From Nectonema munidae (lineage: Eukaryota > Nematomorpha > Nectonematoida > Nectonematidae), in the NCBI GenBank assembly GCA_030549495.1, contig JAUIRK010000897.1:78501-142500 (forward strand): a DNA stretch of 64,000 nt. Reading direction: 5' to 3'. The notes below the pieces were generated by a model, which saw only the letters and a list, made by a program, of their open reading frames with translations, made no database searches and was not told where the DNA came from. The translations under genes and the position numbers were made by a program. Below are positions 51,713 through 63,142 of the stretch, one piece after another. The first letter of the stretch is position 1; each line of letters begins with the position of its first letter.

Positions 51713-52549
51713 TCTAACTATCTTACACTTATTCTTATATATTAAAAAGAATGAAAAATTCTAATACCAAGTTTTCTAACTTTAGTTCTGTTTAACATTT
51801 CTGATAGAAATTACCTCAGAAAAGTTATATAATTTGGATGTATTTTTTTAAATTTATTTTTCTCAATAAAACATTTTCATTTTTTAGGAAGAAGAAATGG
51901 AGCAACTAAAATTAATGAATGATTTTTTTCATTCAATTAAATTTAAATTTTTTTTATTGTTAATTGATATCTTTATCCCTTTTCTACACATAATTTGTAG
52001 ATGGTGCGCATCTATTTGAAGTGAGAACATGAGTTTTGTCCTCATTCATTGTTGACGTTAAGCTTAATAGGGCGGGGGTTAAAGTTTACAAAAGAATGAA
52101 ATAGAATAGACAAGAGAGGAGTAGGAATTCAGAAAATCTTATCGTCTTTTTTGGAAGACGCTTCAAAGTTCGCGTAACTAATGTAAATATGTGTAAGCAA
52201 TGGTTTTTACTAATTTATTGTGTTTATTGATTGAGAGGACAAACTTTTTGTCTATTACGTTCTAGATGCTAGCGCACTTTTTAGCAATCTTCTCTAATTG
52301 TATTCAAAGATGCACTCCTTCCAATCCCTTACTTCGCAGCTCTCTTATTGCTCTGAGAGCAAGTCCCACCATTTATAATATCTATTCGTATCAAACTTTT
52401 TCAAGAACTACAAGACTGCCAACAAAGCAAAAGTCTTTCTGGATAAGGTTTATTTCCTAAAACTGTCATAACTCTTAAAAAACAATCAAGAAAGTTCTCA
52501 AAGCTAAAAACTCTTCTAGTCCTTTTAGCTTGCTAAAAGAGAAAATAAA
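51713..52549. other. Spacer
   Basis: AT-rich, then a GC-richer patch at about 52260-52460 with a short open frame (SLIALRASPTIYNIYSYQTF). The patch may belong to the hAT remnant that follows or to an unrelated repeat; not identified. Confidence 0.35.
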
Positions 52550-52965
52550 GAAAAACTAGAATTTCTGAATCTTGTTAAATCCCATTTGGCAGCTTTACAG
52601 ATTCAGCTTCATGCTTATTTTCCAGAACTAAATGAGATTGAATCGAAATTGATTAGAAATCCTTTTAGCATAGATGTAGTCTTCTCTGAGTAGTAATGCA
52701 AGAAGAATTTTTAGAGTTGGTAAACGACTCTACTGCAAAAGATGCATTTGAAAAACATTCGGGTCTAAGATGTGTGATATCTACCCTTTTATATCTAATG
52801 TAGTTTTGAAATCTTTGCTAATGTTTCCAAGGACTTACTTGTGTGAGCAAGGTTTTTCTGCGCTTTTAAACATCAAGAACAAACATAGATCAAGATTAAA
52901 TGTAGAGCATGATTTACGACCTTGTTTGTCCAAAAATGTAATAATCTCTAAAAAAGTTTTATAAA
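52550..52965 (+). pseudogene. ZBED5-like hAT transposase C-terminal remnant
   Basis: Blocks EEFLELVNDSTAKDAFEKH (about 52.70 kb), then after a shift SLLMFPRTYLCEQGFSALLN and IKNKHRSRLNVEHDLRPCLS (52.81-52.93 kb), matching the usual tail L.PF.T.YLCE.GFS.L...K.K.R.RL....LR.ALS. Third remnant of this hAT type on the plus strand. Confidence 0.8.
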
Positions 52966-53148
52966 AAATATTATTTCCGAAAAGCAGGCACATCCTCCAC
53001 ACTGATTGATGTTAATGTTGAAAAATCAAAAAATAATTAAAAATCATCATATTTTCGATATCAGGATGGTGGGGGTTTGTAAGAAAATTTTTTAAGCCAA
53101 ATGGTAGCTTAGGTCAAAAAGTTCAAGAACATCTGCAATACAGCATAC

Positions 53149-53312
53149 TTTATGGGTGGCATGGCAGGTTGGTTGAGATGAAGGACTCAGCACGGAAGCG
53201 TCTAGGTTCGATTCCTCATCGATACCAATTTGCTCATAGTTTGAAATAAGCACTACATTAGTGCCTTGTCAATGAAAACACACCCATGGTGCCCTTACCT
53301 TTTACTCAAAAA
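53149..53312 (+). repeat. tRNA-derived SINE, family B, copy 2
   Basis: CTTTATGGGTGGCATGGCAG, GGTTGGTTGAGATGAAGGAC and an intact B box GGTTCGATTCC followed by TCATCGATACC; ends in CCTTACCTTTTACTCAAAA. Close match to 13292-13455. Confidence 0.75.
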
Positions 53313-53672
53313 TTTGCTAAATAATTAACAATAATAAATTATTATTAACAAAATAAAATAAGAAAGCAATGATATAAAATTAAAAAAATGGTAGTTTAAT
53401 CACTTTTTATAAAATTATTTAAGTCTAAGAAACCAAAATAATAAAAAAAAACTATTAAACTAACATAAATCATAAAAATCATAGTATACGAGAACAAGAA
53501 AATCATTGCGTTTTTTGACTATTTCTGTCTACAAATAAAATTCTGACAGCTGTCATAAATAGATCAAGTACATTTTTAACAACTGAAATATTTTGTTTCG
53601 ATATTATATTTTTTTATTATAATAATCAATAATTTTCTTAAAAAAATGATTTAATTGTACAGTTTACAGTGT

Positions 53673-54562
53673 CTTCGTCTTCACTGACTCTTTGTCATTA
53701 TTGAAATCGCTAAAAAGCAAATCCTCAAAGTCCCCCTACCTGGAATACATTTTATACGTTTACCAAGAATTAACCACTCTGTTCACATTAAGATTTATTT
53801 GGTCCCCTGGACACTCGTAAATAAGAGGTAACAAATTTGTAGATAAACTTGCAAAAAATTATCTCTGCTACTCCGACCAAAAATATCCTTTTTCTTTAGA
53901 TTTCTATAAGAACCGCTTGAAAGCTAAGGTTTTTGACTTTTGGACGGAATCTTGGAGGCAATGTAAATACTATCAAATGTTTCCTATTTTAGTAGTGAAA
54001 TTACTGAACCAAAGTTTCACTAAATTAAAAATTGCAGCTCTTCCTACGAACATATTAAGGTGGCTGGTTCGTAACTGTTGTTGTAAAGCATTTCTCTTCA
54101 AAATAAGTAAAGTTAAAAATACGGCGTGCCGCTTTGGTTGCAATTGTACAGAAAACCCTGATCACCTTATATTCAGCTGCGACAAAACTAAGTACCTCAC
54201 AGATCGATTCCATTCAAATAACATCTCTCAAAAAGGTTTTTCCTTATATGCTATCTCCCATATACTACTATACCCGACTTTACTCAAAAATACTCTCTCT
54301 CTAATTAATTCCATAGAACACATCTTGTTCTCAACTCCAGTGTAATCCGATTCCTTCACTATTAACTTTCCTTTTTTTTCTCCTCGGTCTATTCTTTCTC
54401 TTTTCCTGCCTTTGTTCTTCATACTCCATGTTTTCTTTCCTTAAGTGTCACCATCTTATTTTATAATTAGTTCTTTTTAATTTAAAGTTTCTCTGATAGT
54501 ATCAAACCAGCTTTCGGGTTTTATCTATAAGCTGTACCATCATCTAACCAACCAACCAACCA
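53673..54562 (+). mobile_element. LINE 3' end with RNase H domain, (AACC)n tail and target duplication
   Basis: 5'-truncated non-LTR retrotransposon. RNase H-like blocks FTDSLSLLKSL (about 53.69 kb) and FIWSPGH..GNKFVDKLAKN (about 53.79-53.86 kb, one stop). Then a 142-codon frame (53917-54345) with the C-terminal cysteine/histidine cluster CRFGCNCTENPDHLIFSCDK. The 3' UTR ends CATCTAACCAACCAACCAAC. ACAGTGT flanks it at 53666-53672 and 54563-54569. Confidence 0.85.
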
Positions 54563-54659
54563 ACAGTGTTACATACAAAATATAAACATCCAACATTATA
54601 AAAAATATCTCTGCCCAAATATTAAACAAATAGAGTATTTTTGCTTTTAAACTGAATAG

Positions 54660-54963
54660 CTAGTAGGTAGGTAGGAAGAAATATCTAAGCACCATCGGAC
54701 TTCTCCATATGCTTGCGAAATGCTTGAGGTATAAAGTTGAAGTTTGAAAGAAGTGTATTGATTTGGCTTGTGAATTGATTAGGAATGAGGGACTTTGGAG
54801 AAATTGGTTAGTTGTTGAGGGAGTTTGAAGTGTAGAATGCTGGATTTTTGAGGTGGTAGTTGAAGGATGATTGATTGAGCAAAGGTAGTCGGTGGGTGGT
54901 AAAGAATATAGGTCTTAAATAAAAGAAAATAGTGTAGTTATTTTTGTAGATTTTTTTTTCTTA
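54660..54963 (-). mobile_element. Second LINE 3' UTR fragment with (CCTA)n tail
   Basis: Absent from the matching position of copy 1. On the plus strand it starts with TAGTAGGTAGGTAGGAAG, i.e. a CCTACCTACCTA tail on the minus strand, followed by a T/G-rich, non-coding stretch to about 54963. The family is unknown. Confidence 0.5.
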
Positions 54964-55160
54964 ATGTGAGTTATTCATTCTCAAATAGCTATTAAAAAAA
55001 ATTTCTTGACTTAAAAAAATTAAAGTCTTCAGATGTTACAAAATTTAACAAACGTATTGATAAAGATTAAGTAACCTTTGTTGAAAATTTTTTTTAACAC
55101 GAGTCTGACAATATTCATTGATATAAAATTGTAACGATTGAAAACTATTTTTCTCTCATT

Positions 55161-55439
55161 TAAAAACAAATTTTCATTTTTGCAAAATGTTTGGTGTATT
55201 GACTATTGATGAAACTAAATTTTTCCAAAAATCTGTGATTAATTTGAATAGCTGAACTTTGGTATCATGAAAATTTTCATGAAAATTTCTCTTAATCTAT
55301 TGAAATTTAATACTTATCTTGTTCAATTTTCAACCTAAAAAATTCTATCAAAATGTAATTTTTATTTTCATTTGAGTAATTCAACAGTTTTCTAAATTTG
55401 TTTGTTTTTTTTCTATTTTTTAAATTGAAGTAAGAAGAG
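55161..55439. other. Spacer
   Basis: AT-rich, poly-T tracts; no feature. Confidence 0.3.
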
Positions 55440-56830
55440 GATATTTTATTTCTTAAGACTTTTGAAATTGTTGGAACAATAGCTACTGGCCTAGTTCAGA
55501 AGTTTATAGGTGTCACCCTTCTTATGAACTGGAATTAATTTAGAAATTTTGAGTGCTTCAGGATAGTACGATTCACTAAGCATTTCATTGAAAAAATGTT
55601 TTGGAAGCAAAAATGTTGTCAATTAATGTACCTGATTCATGTCTTGTAGCAATGTTTATAGTAGAAAACAAATTGAAAGATTATCTATGAAAAGAGAATT
55701 GGGATTCTTATCGAAGAGATTCAAATTAAAATCACCTACTACTAAACTATTATACCTTGTAGGACAAGTCTCAAGAAAACTTAAAAACTCCTCATTAATA
55801 CCTGTCAACCTTAAATTATTGAAACCTGGAGATTCTCGATTTTTTGTTGAAAAAACAGGGAAATTTTGACTAAGGCAGGGAGAACTGAATTAATCTACAG
55901 AATTCTCTTAGACAAAAAGGATTTTGTTAAATATAATTAACAATTTATTAGAATAATGCAAAATACAGATATACTAGTTAGTAACACAATAAAATACTTG
56001 GCTAAACAAAAAACAAATTCCAAATTAATCATTCTTATATATATGCTTTGGTTGCTTGCTTTCTTTGATAGATTCAGTAATTCTTCTTCAAGGAAGGATT
56101 TTGAATCTCTTTTAATGTTCCAAGAACATTTATTTTGGAAATATAACGCAAATGAACAATGTTGTTGCTCTTGTCATCAATATCATCAACAATATCAATA
56201 AAATTGATATCAATTTTTTTAAATGTTGATTATAAAATTTTTAAAAACCGGGAGATAAAAACTGAAAATCTGGAGATTGGGAGAAAGCAACCAAAACTGG
56301 GAGTCTCCCGGTATTGCCGGGAGAGTTGACAGGTATTATAGCTAAATTAGATATAGGTGGACGATATGTTATGAAATTCATTGTTGGGAAGAATCACTTT
56401 CAAAGAAAAAACTTTAAGGAATGAAGTTTACTCTAAAACTTTCATACTTCAAAGATGAATCCAATAAAAAGTCTAGACTTCTATGACTGGAGAGATTCGA
56501 GAGAAGAGAAAGGAAGTCATATCCATTTTTACTAAATACAATAATATCGTCACAATCATGCAACCAAGTCTTTTGTAAGCAAATTACGTGGAATTTCTTT
56601 GCAGATGTATCAAAAATCGTGGCCAAGATATTCCACAGTAAATCATGTTTTAACCTAATAGATTGAATGTTCAAGGATAGAACATTGAAACCTTTCATAT
56701 TAGTACCGATATTTTGAACTATACTGGGAAAGCCATTTGAATTTAATTCAAAAGGATCTTTTTTATTATCTAATTCGTTTATGAGATTAAAGTAGTTACT
56801 CATATTCGTTATACACATTTAAAACCCTAT
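55440..56830 (-). pseudogene. LINE endonuclease to RT-start fragment, split by a MITE
   Basis: Minus strand, from 56818: FNVLSLNIQSIRLKHDLL, FHVICLQKTWLHDC (usual CLQETWL; the catalytic Glu is Lys), later YRPP-like text near 56.36 kb. After the MITE, VVGDFNLNLFDKNPNSL at about 55.75 kb carries the catalytic GDFN. A deletion then joins to KISKLIPVHKKGDTYKLLN (about 55.5 kb), the first RT block. Several frames are involved. Confidence 0.75.
55797..56337. mobile_element. MITE with perfect 13-bp inverted ends AATACCTGTCAAC
   Basis: AATACCTGTCAAC at 55797-55809 and its exact reverse complement at 56325-56337. The right end also has a GGGAGTCTCCCGGTATTGCC hairpin-like stretch. The 81-codon open frame inside (55956-56201) has no domain. 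It interrupts the LINE endonuclease region. Confidence 0.7.
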
Positions 56831-56929
56831 TTTTGATATTCATAGCCAAGTAATTGGTTAAGTCTTTCTTATAAATTTTTTGATTTACAAATAGACACTT
56901 TCCTAAGATGATTGGTGACATAAGAAGAA

Positions 56930-57180
56930 AGGTAAGACTTCGTTAAAAGAAGCTTTATTGAACAATATTCAACAGGTAAGTAAAATGTGTCTGAAATTCA
57001 GGAGGAGCGAGTTCTTTATATACACATGAAATCAATTAAGCGAGACGCTAATGCCGAATCAATTAATTGGTAACAATGATGAAGTAGGTGTAGTATAATT
57101 GCAAAATGAAGGTACCAAGGCTATCCATTTACAAAGGTGATAGAGACGAAAAAGGATGAACAAGTACAAGTGAAGATGAA
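56930..57180 (-). repeat. Possible solo LTR
   Basis: Read on the minus strand: TATATAAAGAACTCGCTCCT (TATA-like, about 57025-57005), then about 60 bases later TTCAATAAAGCTTCTTTTAA (poly(A) signal). This TATA-to-AATAAA spacing is LTR-like, but no TG...CA ends or flanking duplication were established. Confidence 0.3.
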
Positions 57181-57626
57181 GGTCAAATAAAATACAATTA
57201 CTACAATTGGAATCATCTTAAAATGATGAATTTGGAAATAAAACGATTCAATATCTTTATTATCCTGAACATGCATGAAAAATCCTTTTTGCTCTTCTTC
57301 AATTGGTCGGAGAAATTTGCTCTGTGATCTAATAATAAAAGATTGGGAAAAGTTTCAATTAATGCTGAGAGACAGCGTGATAAAACCTTGAATTGAAATA
57401 TTCTTGTCAAAAAAAGCAAAATGGAAAGGCTAAACTTCATTAAAATACTTTTCTGTTTATGCGAATTCTTTATTTACTAATAAATACTTTTTGTTTTTAG
57501 TAGCATTTTTGATTTAAGTTAGAGATTTCATAAATACTATGATGAGTCAGCTTAATATTTTATCAAATCCGGCTATTTTGTATAAATATTTAATCAACTC
57601 GCTCTATTTTATTTACCGGTTCAACT
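57181..57626. other. Spacer
   Basis: AT-rich. A 75-codon open frame at 57440-57213 (-) shows no domain. Confidence 0.3.
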
Positions 57627-57800
57627 AATGAGCCTCAATGGTTGTTAGGGTGTACCTCTCAGCTCAACAGTTGAAGGTCAGGGGTTCGATCCCCAAGGCT
57701 GCCAACACTTAAAAACAAATTGACAAAAACTGTGATTAACCATCTTAAGCATAATGCGAGCATATAGCTTTACGGCTGTGCTTTGATCAACCAACCAGTT
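57627..57800 (+). repeat. tRNA-derived SINE, family C
   Basis: GCCTCAATGGTTGTTAGGGT (A-box region), CAGTTGAAGGTCAGG, a strong B box GGGGTTCGATCCCC, AAGGCTGCCAACACTTAAAA, and a 3' part ending GCTTTGATCAACCAACCAG. The CAACCAACC tail resembles the tail of the LINE at 54562, which may be its mobilising partner. Confidence 0.7.
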
Positions 57801-57937
57801 CATACTAGCTCCATTTTATTTAAATATTTTTAGAGCCCAGCTGTATCCGCTTTTTTTAATTTCTCATTTATATATTGTCATTTGAGCTCAATCATCATCC
57901 AACTTTTTTTAACTCATTTTCTTAATTTTAATCCTTA

Positions 57938-58060
57938 AAGCATGAGTAAGGTTGGTTAGAAACTGTGCTTTGATACCTGAGGGTTTTGTGTTCAAATTCA
58001 CCTTATTCTTCATTGTTCGATACAGGCAGCGCAATTGTGCTTTCTCGATTAGTCAATACT
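57938..58060 (+). repeat. tRNA-derived SINE, family A, diverged
   Basis: CATGAGTAAGGTTGGTTAGA, GATACCTGAGGGTTTTG, a degenerate B box (GTGTTCAAATTC), then CGATACAGGCAGCGCAATTG. It immediately precedes the PHD-like coding piece. Confidence 0.6.
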
Positions 58061-58069
58061 ATTAATTCT

Positions 58070-60480
58070 CTCTTTTTATTAAGATTTTGTGGTTTGTGTT
58101 CCGAAAAAATTTCCTCTAGTTTTTTAAAGTGCGATATTTGCCTTAAATTTTATCATTATACATGTGACAAATCTAGTTTTATGGAGTTTATACATTTGAA
58201 AGTCACTGAATTTGTATGCACTGTTTGTTTGCTTGAATTAGATAATAAAAGAGATGACCATCTTCTCGAAAGGTTGTGTAATGTTCCAGAAAGTGAGGGA
58301 GTGGAGCGAAAGTATTTTTTTATCTCTAAAAATATTTTATTAAAAATGGATAAAGAGGCTTTGATAAAAAAAAGTATAAAACTCCATATTATAGAAATCT
58401 TGAAACTGATAAAATATTATTGTCTTATATTCCTTGTAATTTAATTCCTATTTCTTCCTTGCCAAATGGCAATTGTTTATATAATCCTTTGTCCCTTTTT
58501 CTATATGGATATGAAAGCCTAGCCTCAGAAATTAGATATAAAAATTCAATTGAATTAAATATTTTTACAGAATTTTATAAAAGAAAGGCTTATCTAAGTG
58601 AACTATTCAAAGTGGCTGTAGATATAGAAGCAGAAAGCTTTAAAATCTGTTTTGATTGTACATTCTCTTCAGTTTATTCAATTATGACAGCTGCAACTGT
58701 TATTGGATGTCCAATCCAATCATATTATCCTAGAATAGGGCAATCTAAAGTTGCTATTTTAAATTGTCTAGGAATTATTTTGACTCTATGAATGTTATCA
58801 AAATTTTTTGGACTCGAACTAAATTTGATGAAAAATGCAGCAAAAACTTTTATCCCAATCATTTTGTTCCTTTATTAGAAAAGACAAGAGTTTTGTCTGA
58901 AAAAATCTTTCTCCAATTCAAGTGTACTTCCATTAAAAGATATTTCAAATTCGAGTGATAGAAATCATGAAATAATTCTCAAGGAACCTTCCAATATTGA
59001 AAAAGCTAATAAAATAGTCTCTTTTGAGTACTGAAGATATCATATCAATTCTACAAAGTTATAAAGATCCTCTAGATAACGTTCTTAATTGACCAAAAGA
59101 AAATGAGTTTTTTATGAGTAAAAAATGCATTGAAATAATAAAAATTATTTTATGGCAATTGTGGTCCATGGGTCACAGTTTCAAGTGGAAAAAAGTTTTA
59201 CAAGAAAATTGAAGACACTTTAATCCATATTTACAGAAGAACGGCATCTTTTGTGAACTATCGAAAGGCTAAAAAACAAAAATTGAATTTATTAGCGAAG
59301 AGAGAACATGCTTAATACTCAATAGATACTATTCTTATTTAAAAGGTAATGCAAGTTTTAGAAGAAGAGTTTCCTGGTTAGAAAATAAGGAAAGTTTAAA
59401 CTGTCTTTATGAATATATAGGCGAGGCTTTAGAAAATAATCTTCCTCATGGAAATTCACAATTAAATTCTGAATACGTATGGAAACACCTAAAAATTTTA
59501 TCTATATTGAAAAAAAGTGTAAAGATAATCCAAAATCTTTATTTATAGAGACCAAAGAAAACTTTGATATGGTTCCAAGAAATTCCAAAACAATCTCTAA
59601 CATGCGCCAAAAGTTGAGGCAAGAAATATCTAATGATTTTTAAATTTCTCTGATGAGATTCAAAGTATTTTATCTATGATTTCATCGGGTCATCCATTTA
59701 TAAGACGCATGTCTTTTTTAACTGGCAAAGGACCAGTTATAATGTCACACAGATTCACAAATTATACACATGAATGATTGTCTTTTATTTCAAAAAGGAA
59801 ATGAATCTATATTAGGAATTGACAAAACATATAACTTAGGACCTTTTTTTTTTACAATAAAGGTTTTTCAAAATCTTCATATTATCAATAAAAATAGCAA
59901 ATGCAATACTTCCCAAACCATTTTTTCTCAATTTTGAGTCAACTTGAAATTTTTAATGAATTCTTTATGTATATGCTATGCACTCAATTTTTTCAGCAAA
60001 GAGGCATCATTTTTATTCACAAAAAGACAATTTTATAATTGGTATGGATCAAGAAACTGCTTTAACTATTCAAAAATACAATTTTAAAACTAAAAGAAAT
60101 CATCCCTACATACCATATAATTGGAAGAACAATAGAACCAAATCTAACAACCATGTGCTAAAAAGAAATCAAAACTGGAACCTATTGAAAATTTGTATGA
60201 TGATTGAATCTATATATAATCAGGTTAAGTATGAAGAACTGATGATAAAAAGATGTGGAAATTTTTATATTTCTGATAGAATGGAACACGTCCTAAATCT
60301 AACCAATGTTATGAAAAAAATGAGTGACCAACAAAGAAAAAAATTATATTTAGACTTTATTTCCATCAATCAAAATAATTTTATTAATAATAATGTTCTT
60401 TCATCTGATGGAATTGTATTGATTAAAAAAAGCAAAAGAAATTAGCAAAAAAACCTGGACAGAGAAGAACAATAGGGTAT
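58070..60480 (+). pseudogene. MULE-type transposon gene with PHD-like finger and OTU/vertnin-like domain
   Basis: Ordered pieces in different frames. (1) A C4HC3-like finger, FCGLCSEK, LKCDICLKFYHYTC and FVCTVC (58.09-58.24 kb). (2) OTU/vertnin-like LPNGNCLYNPLSLFLYGYES, then TVIGCPIQSYYP (58.45-58.74 kb; usual D of DGNC is N). (3) After a shift, FYPNHFVPLLEK (58.85 kb). (4) SGHPFIRRM and GKGPVIMSHRF (59.69-59.75 kb), LGIDKTYNLGPFF (59.81-59.85 kb), the MULE core. (5) FIIGMDQETALTI (60.03-60.06 kb), then a helical tail ending with a KKPGQRR-type basic segment (about 60.45 kb). Many stops, so a decayed copy. Assignment is from motif order. Confidence 0.7.
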
Positions 60481-60578
60481 TTTTCTTTAATTGTTTGTAA
60501 TTATATTACTTTTCTTAGGTTAAAGACATCTAGTTTTCAACAAAAAACTTGATAATATTTTTGTTATAAAAAAATATT

Positions 60579-63105
60579 AAGACTGCTTTCAACTGTATCT
60601 ATGTATTTTGTTTTGAGGGAAAACACAACTATTTTAAAGAACTCTTTCATTCTACTAAAAATTATGTTAATATTTTGAAATCTCTTGCTACTCATCACCA
60701 ATATTTACAGTCCTATTACAGTGCTTATAATAATTTTCTTGATACATATGAATGCACTACTTCCAAACCTGAAATTTTGGATATGGAATTAATTTCTAGC
60801 GATATTTCAAAAATATTAAAACCTTTTATTATACCGGTGAGAGATTTTTAAGTTATTAATCCTTACATTATCTCGGTATTGAATACCGTGAAAAAGATTG
60901 TATTATTAGTTATAACCAAGACAAAACTGATATATTTTATAATATCATATCCAAATGTTTCATTTTTGAGCGAAACCCATATTTTCTGTGTAAAAGATTG
61001 ATTTTGAATTCCTTCAATCGACACTTTTTTTGTAATATTTTACAAACGTCAAATAAATATGTTATTATGGACATAAATACATTAGCTGATTGTTATTTTA
61101 ATGTTTTGACTCCAAGGTTTGTCCTGCATTATAGAGAAAAAACAATGAAGCTTCCCCTGCCTGAAAATATAACTCGAAAGAACTTCTCTCAAATAAGATA
61201 GATTTAATTTGGGAATAGAAGATTTTAGTTTACGATATTTTGATTACGAGATGGAAGAATTTATAGATTTAGATGAAGAAAGTTGTGATTCTGCTCAATG
61301 TCAAAGAATACTAAAATTAAAGGTTATCGAAAATACCATTCGAAACACTGAATGTGATTCTGATTTGGAGTTGTCTTCGCTTTCATCTTATAAGTCTAGA
61401 AGCTTAACCAGAGAAATTGATGATAGGTATTTCATAATTTATTTTATTCAAATGCCTCATCTATTTACTTTTAGCCCGTTTTGGCCCGATGAGTTGTCAT
61501 TTCCGAGAAATTTTGTTCAAAGAGGTTTGGTAAAAAAACTCGATAGTAAAGATAAGCTCGAGAAGAAAGACATTGGCAGCTTACTTCAGACTGTTTACAA
61601 TTTACATCTATTTTTCTCGTTTCAAAAATGGACTGTATGTTTCTATTGAATTTTTATTCCTTAATCTTACTTTATTTTTTTTTTAGATATCTTACAAGTA
61701 AGATGTATAACCAATTAGTCGAAATGTTAATGGAGGAATTTCCATATATATTTAAAAATTGCGAACTTCCTATCGATTCAGCAAAGGTGAAATACTTCAA
61801 TTTTAGAATACAGAAACTCATATTTTTTATTTAATCTAGATCTATTGGAAGGAAAAATTAAAATTCAAGTGGGGCAATGAGCGAAAATTTCAAGATAACA
61901 AAGTTCCTGAAGTTTTGGAAGAAAAAAAAAGAAAAAACACTGAGAACAATGGGCTTAAAAAAAAATACACCTTGTAGTTCAGAAGATATAACTATAATCA
62001 AGAACATATAGATTGGCTCCAGAGAGCATACAATAAAGCTGTTCATGACGATGTCGCTGTGAAAATCGGGATGGATGCAAGTCACTGTTATAATTTTATT
62101 TTATCTTTAAACGATTCCATTTTTCAATGTCCGCTCTTCCTAAAATGTCCATCGCTAATCTTCTTGCATCTTTCTACGCGGTTTGTTTTAACTCTTTTTT
62201 AATATTGATATTAAGTGATGATTAATCATAAGTGCTTACTATTTTATTTTGCGTACATGTTCTTATTTTTTAAGCTCTTTAAGTTTTATTGAATAAAGCC
62301 TTTTCACTGGTTTGTACATTGTTTTCCTTTTTTGCTTTACAACAGTCACTCACATAAGAGAAATGATATACTTTGCTTAAAAATGAGTATACAAGAAGTT
62401 CTTAGGAAATATCCCTTTCTGCAGAAAGAGAGTGAAGTTAGTTCCTCATAAAATATAGTTGAAGTTTATACTTAACTTTTTTTTTAGATTTTAATAGAAT
62501 TTGGAAGATTGAAGCTTGATATACCGGATCCAAACATCAAAAAAGGTTTAGTTGATGGTTTAGCAAAATACAATCAAGCAGTATTCAATTTATGCACTGA
62601 TAAAAAAGTCAATAGCCATATCTATGAAAAGGTGTTAGTGCAATATGAAGAGGAATCTAAAAAAGAACGTAAAAAATGTATATTTTTTTCTCCTCTTTTT
62701 TTGTTTTCTATACAATTTTTTTAAGATCTCAAGTTAATTCTAACAATACTTGGACTCACAAATCTCTTCAAAGAAAGTTTTGAAAATCTTTTAAGCTTTG
62801 AAAATAATGGAGACAATTCCAAACCAATTATGATACTATTGCAAGATGAAATATTTTCAAATCGGAAAAATTCATTTTCTCTTTATCTTGATAATGTTTT
62901 TATATGTTTTTCTGATTGTTTTTTGACTGCATTCACAATATTGTTCGCTTCTACCTATATCTTCAACTTGTCATATACCTCTTGTGTTAAAAATAGTATG
63001 CTTTTCTTACAAAATATGATTTTTTCTTTACGTGATAAAACGATAGATAAAAGAATACTTTCCGTACTATTCAAAATTAATACAGAAATGAAAAATGAAT
63101 TTTAA
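60579..63105 (+). pseudogene. Spliced gene of a large uncharacterised multi-copy animal family, lightly damaged
   Basis: Pieces: 60579-60851 (CFEGKHNYFKELFH, LATHHQYLQSYYSAYNNFLD); a shift; 60860-61201 (YLGIEYREKD, FNRHFFCNILQT, MKLPLPENI); a shift; 61209 to about 61618 (GIEDFSLRYFDYEMEEFIDL, FWPDELSFP, KKDIGSLLQTVYN); exon 61687-61786 (YLTSKMYNQLVEMLMEEFPY); exon from 61840 (IYWKEKLKFKWGNERKFQDN, with a TAG at 61975-61977 inside); exon about 62346-62436 (SIQEVLRKYPFLQKESE); exon 62488-62677 (ILIEFGRLKLD); exon 62726-63105 (PIMILLQDEIF, FCFSDCFLTAFTILFAS-type C-terminus). Junctions 61786/61840, 62436/62488 and 62677/62726 keep phase with good splice sites; the others are approximate. Function unknown. 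A recent pseudogene, or a gene with sequence errors. Confidence 0.65.
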
Positions 63106-63142
63106 ACCTTCTTTTGATGTACTCTCTGCTTCTTGTTTTTTG

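Larger units (their letters stand above)
53145..55160. repeat. Duplicated repeat block R, copy 2, with LINE insertions
   Basis: SINE B (53149-53312), AT-rich spacer, then GTATACGAGAACAAGAAAAT and ATTCTGACAGCTGTCATAAA as in copy 1 at 14080 on. It is interrupted by LINE 3' ends at 53673-54562 and about 54660-54963, and resumes to CGAGTCTGACAATATTCATT at about 55100. Same orientation as copy 1, 40 kb away. Confidence 0.78.

Noticed and set aside
57627-57800. tRNA gene at GGGGTTCGATCCCC
   Set aside because: The first 75 bases are tRNA-like, but the long unrelated 3' part and CAACCAACC tail indicate a SINE.
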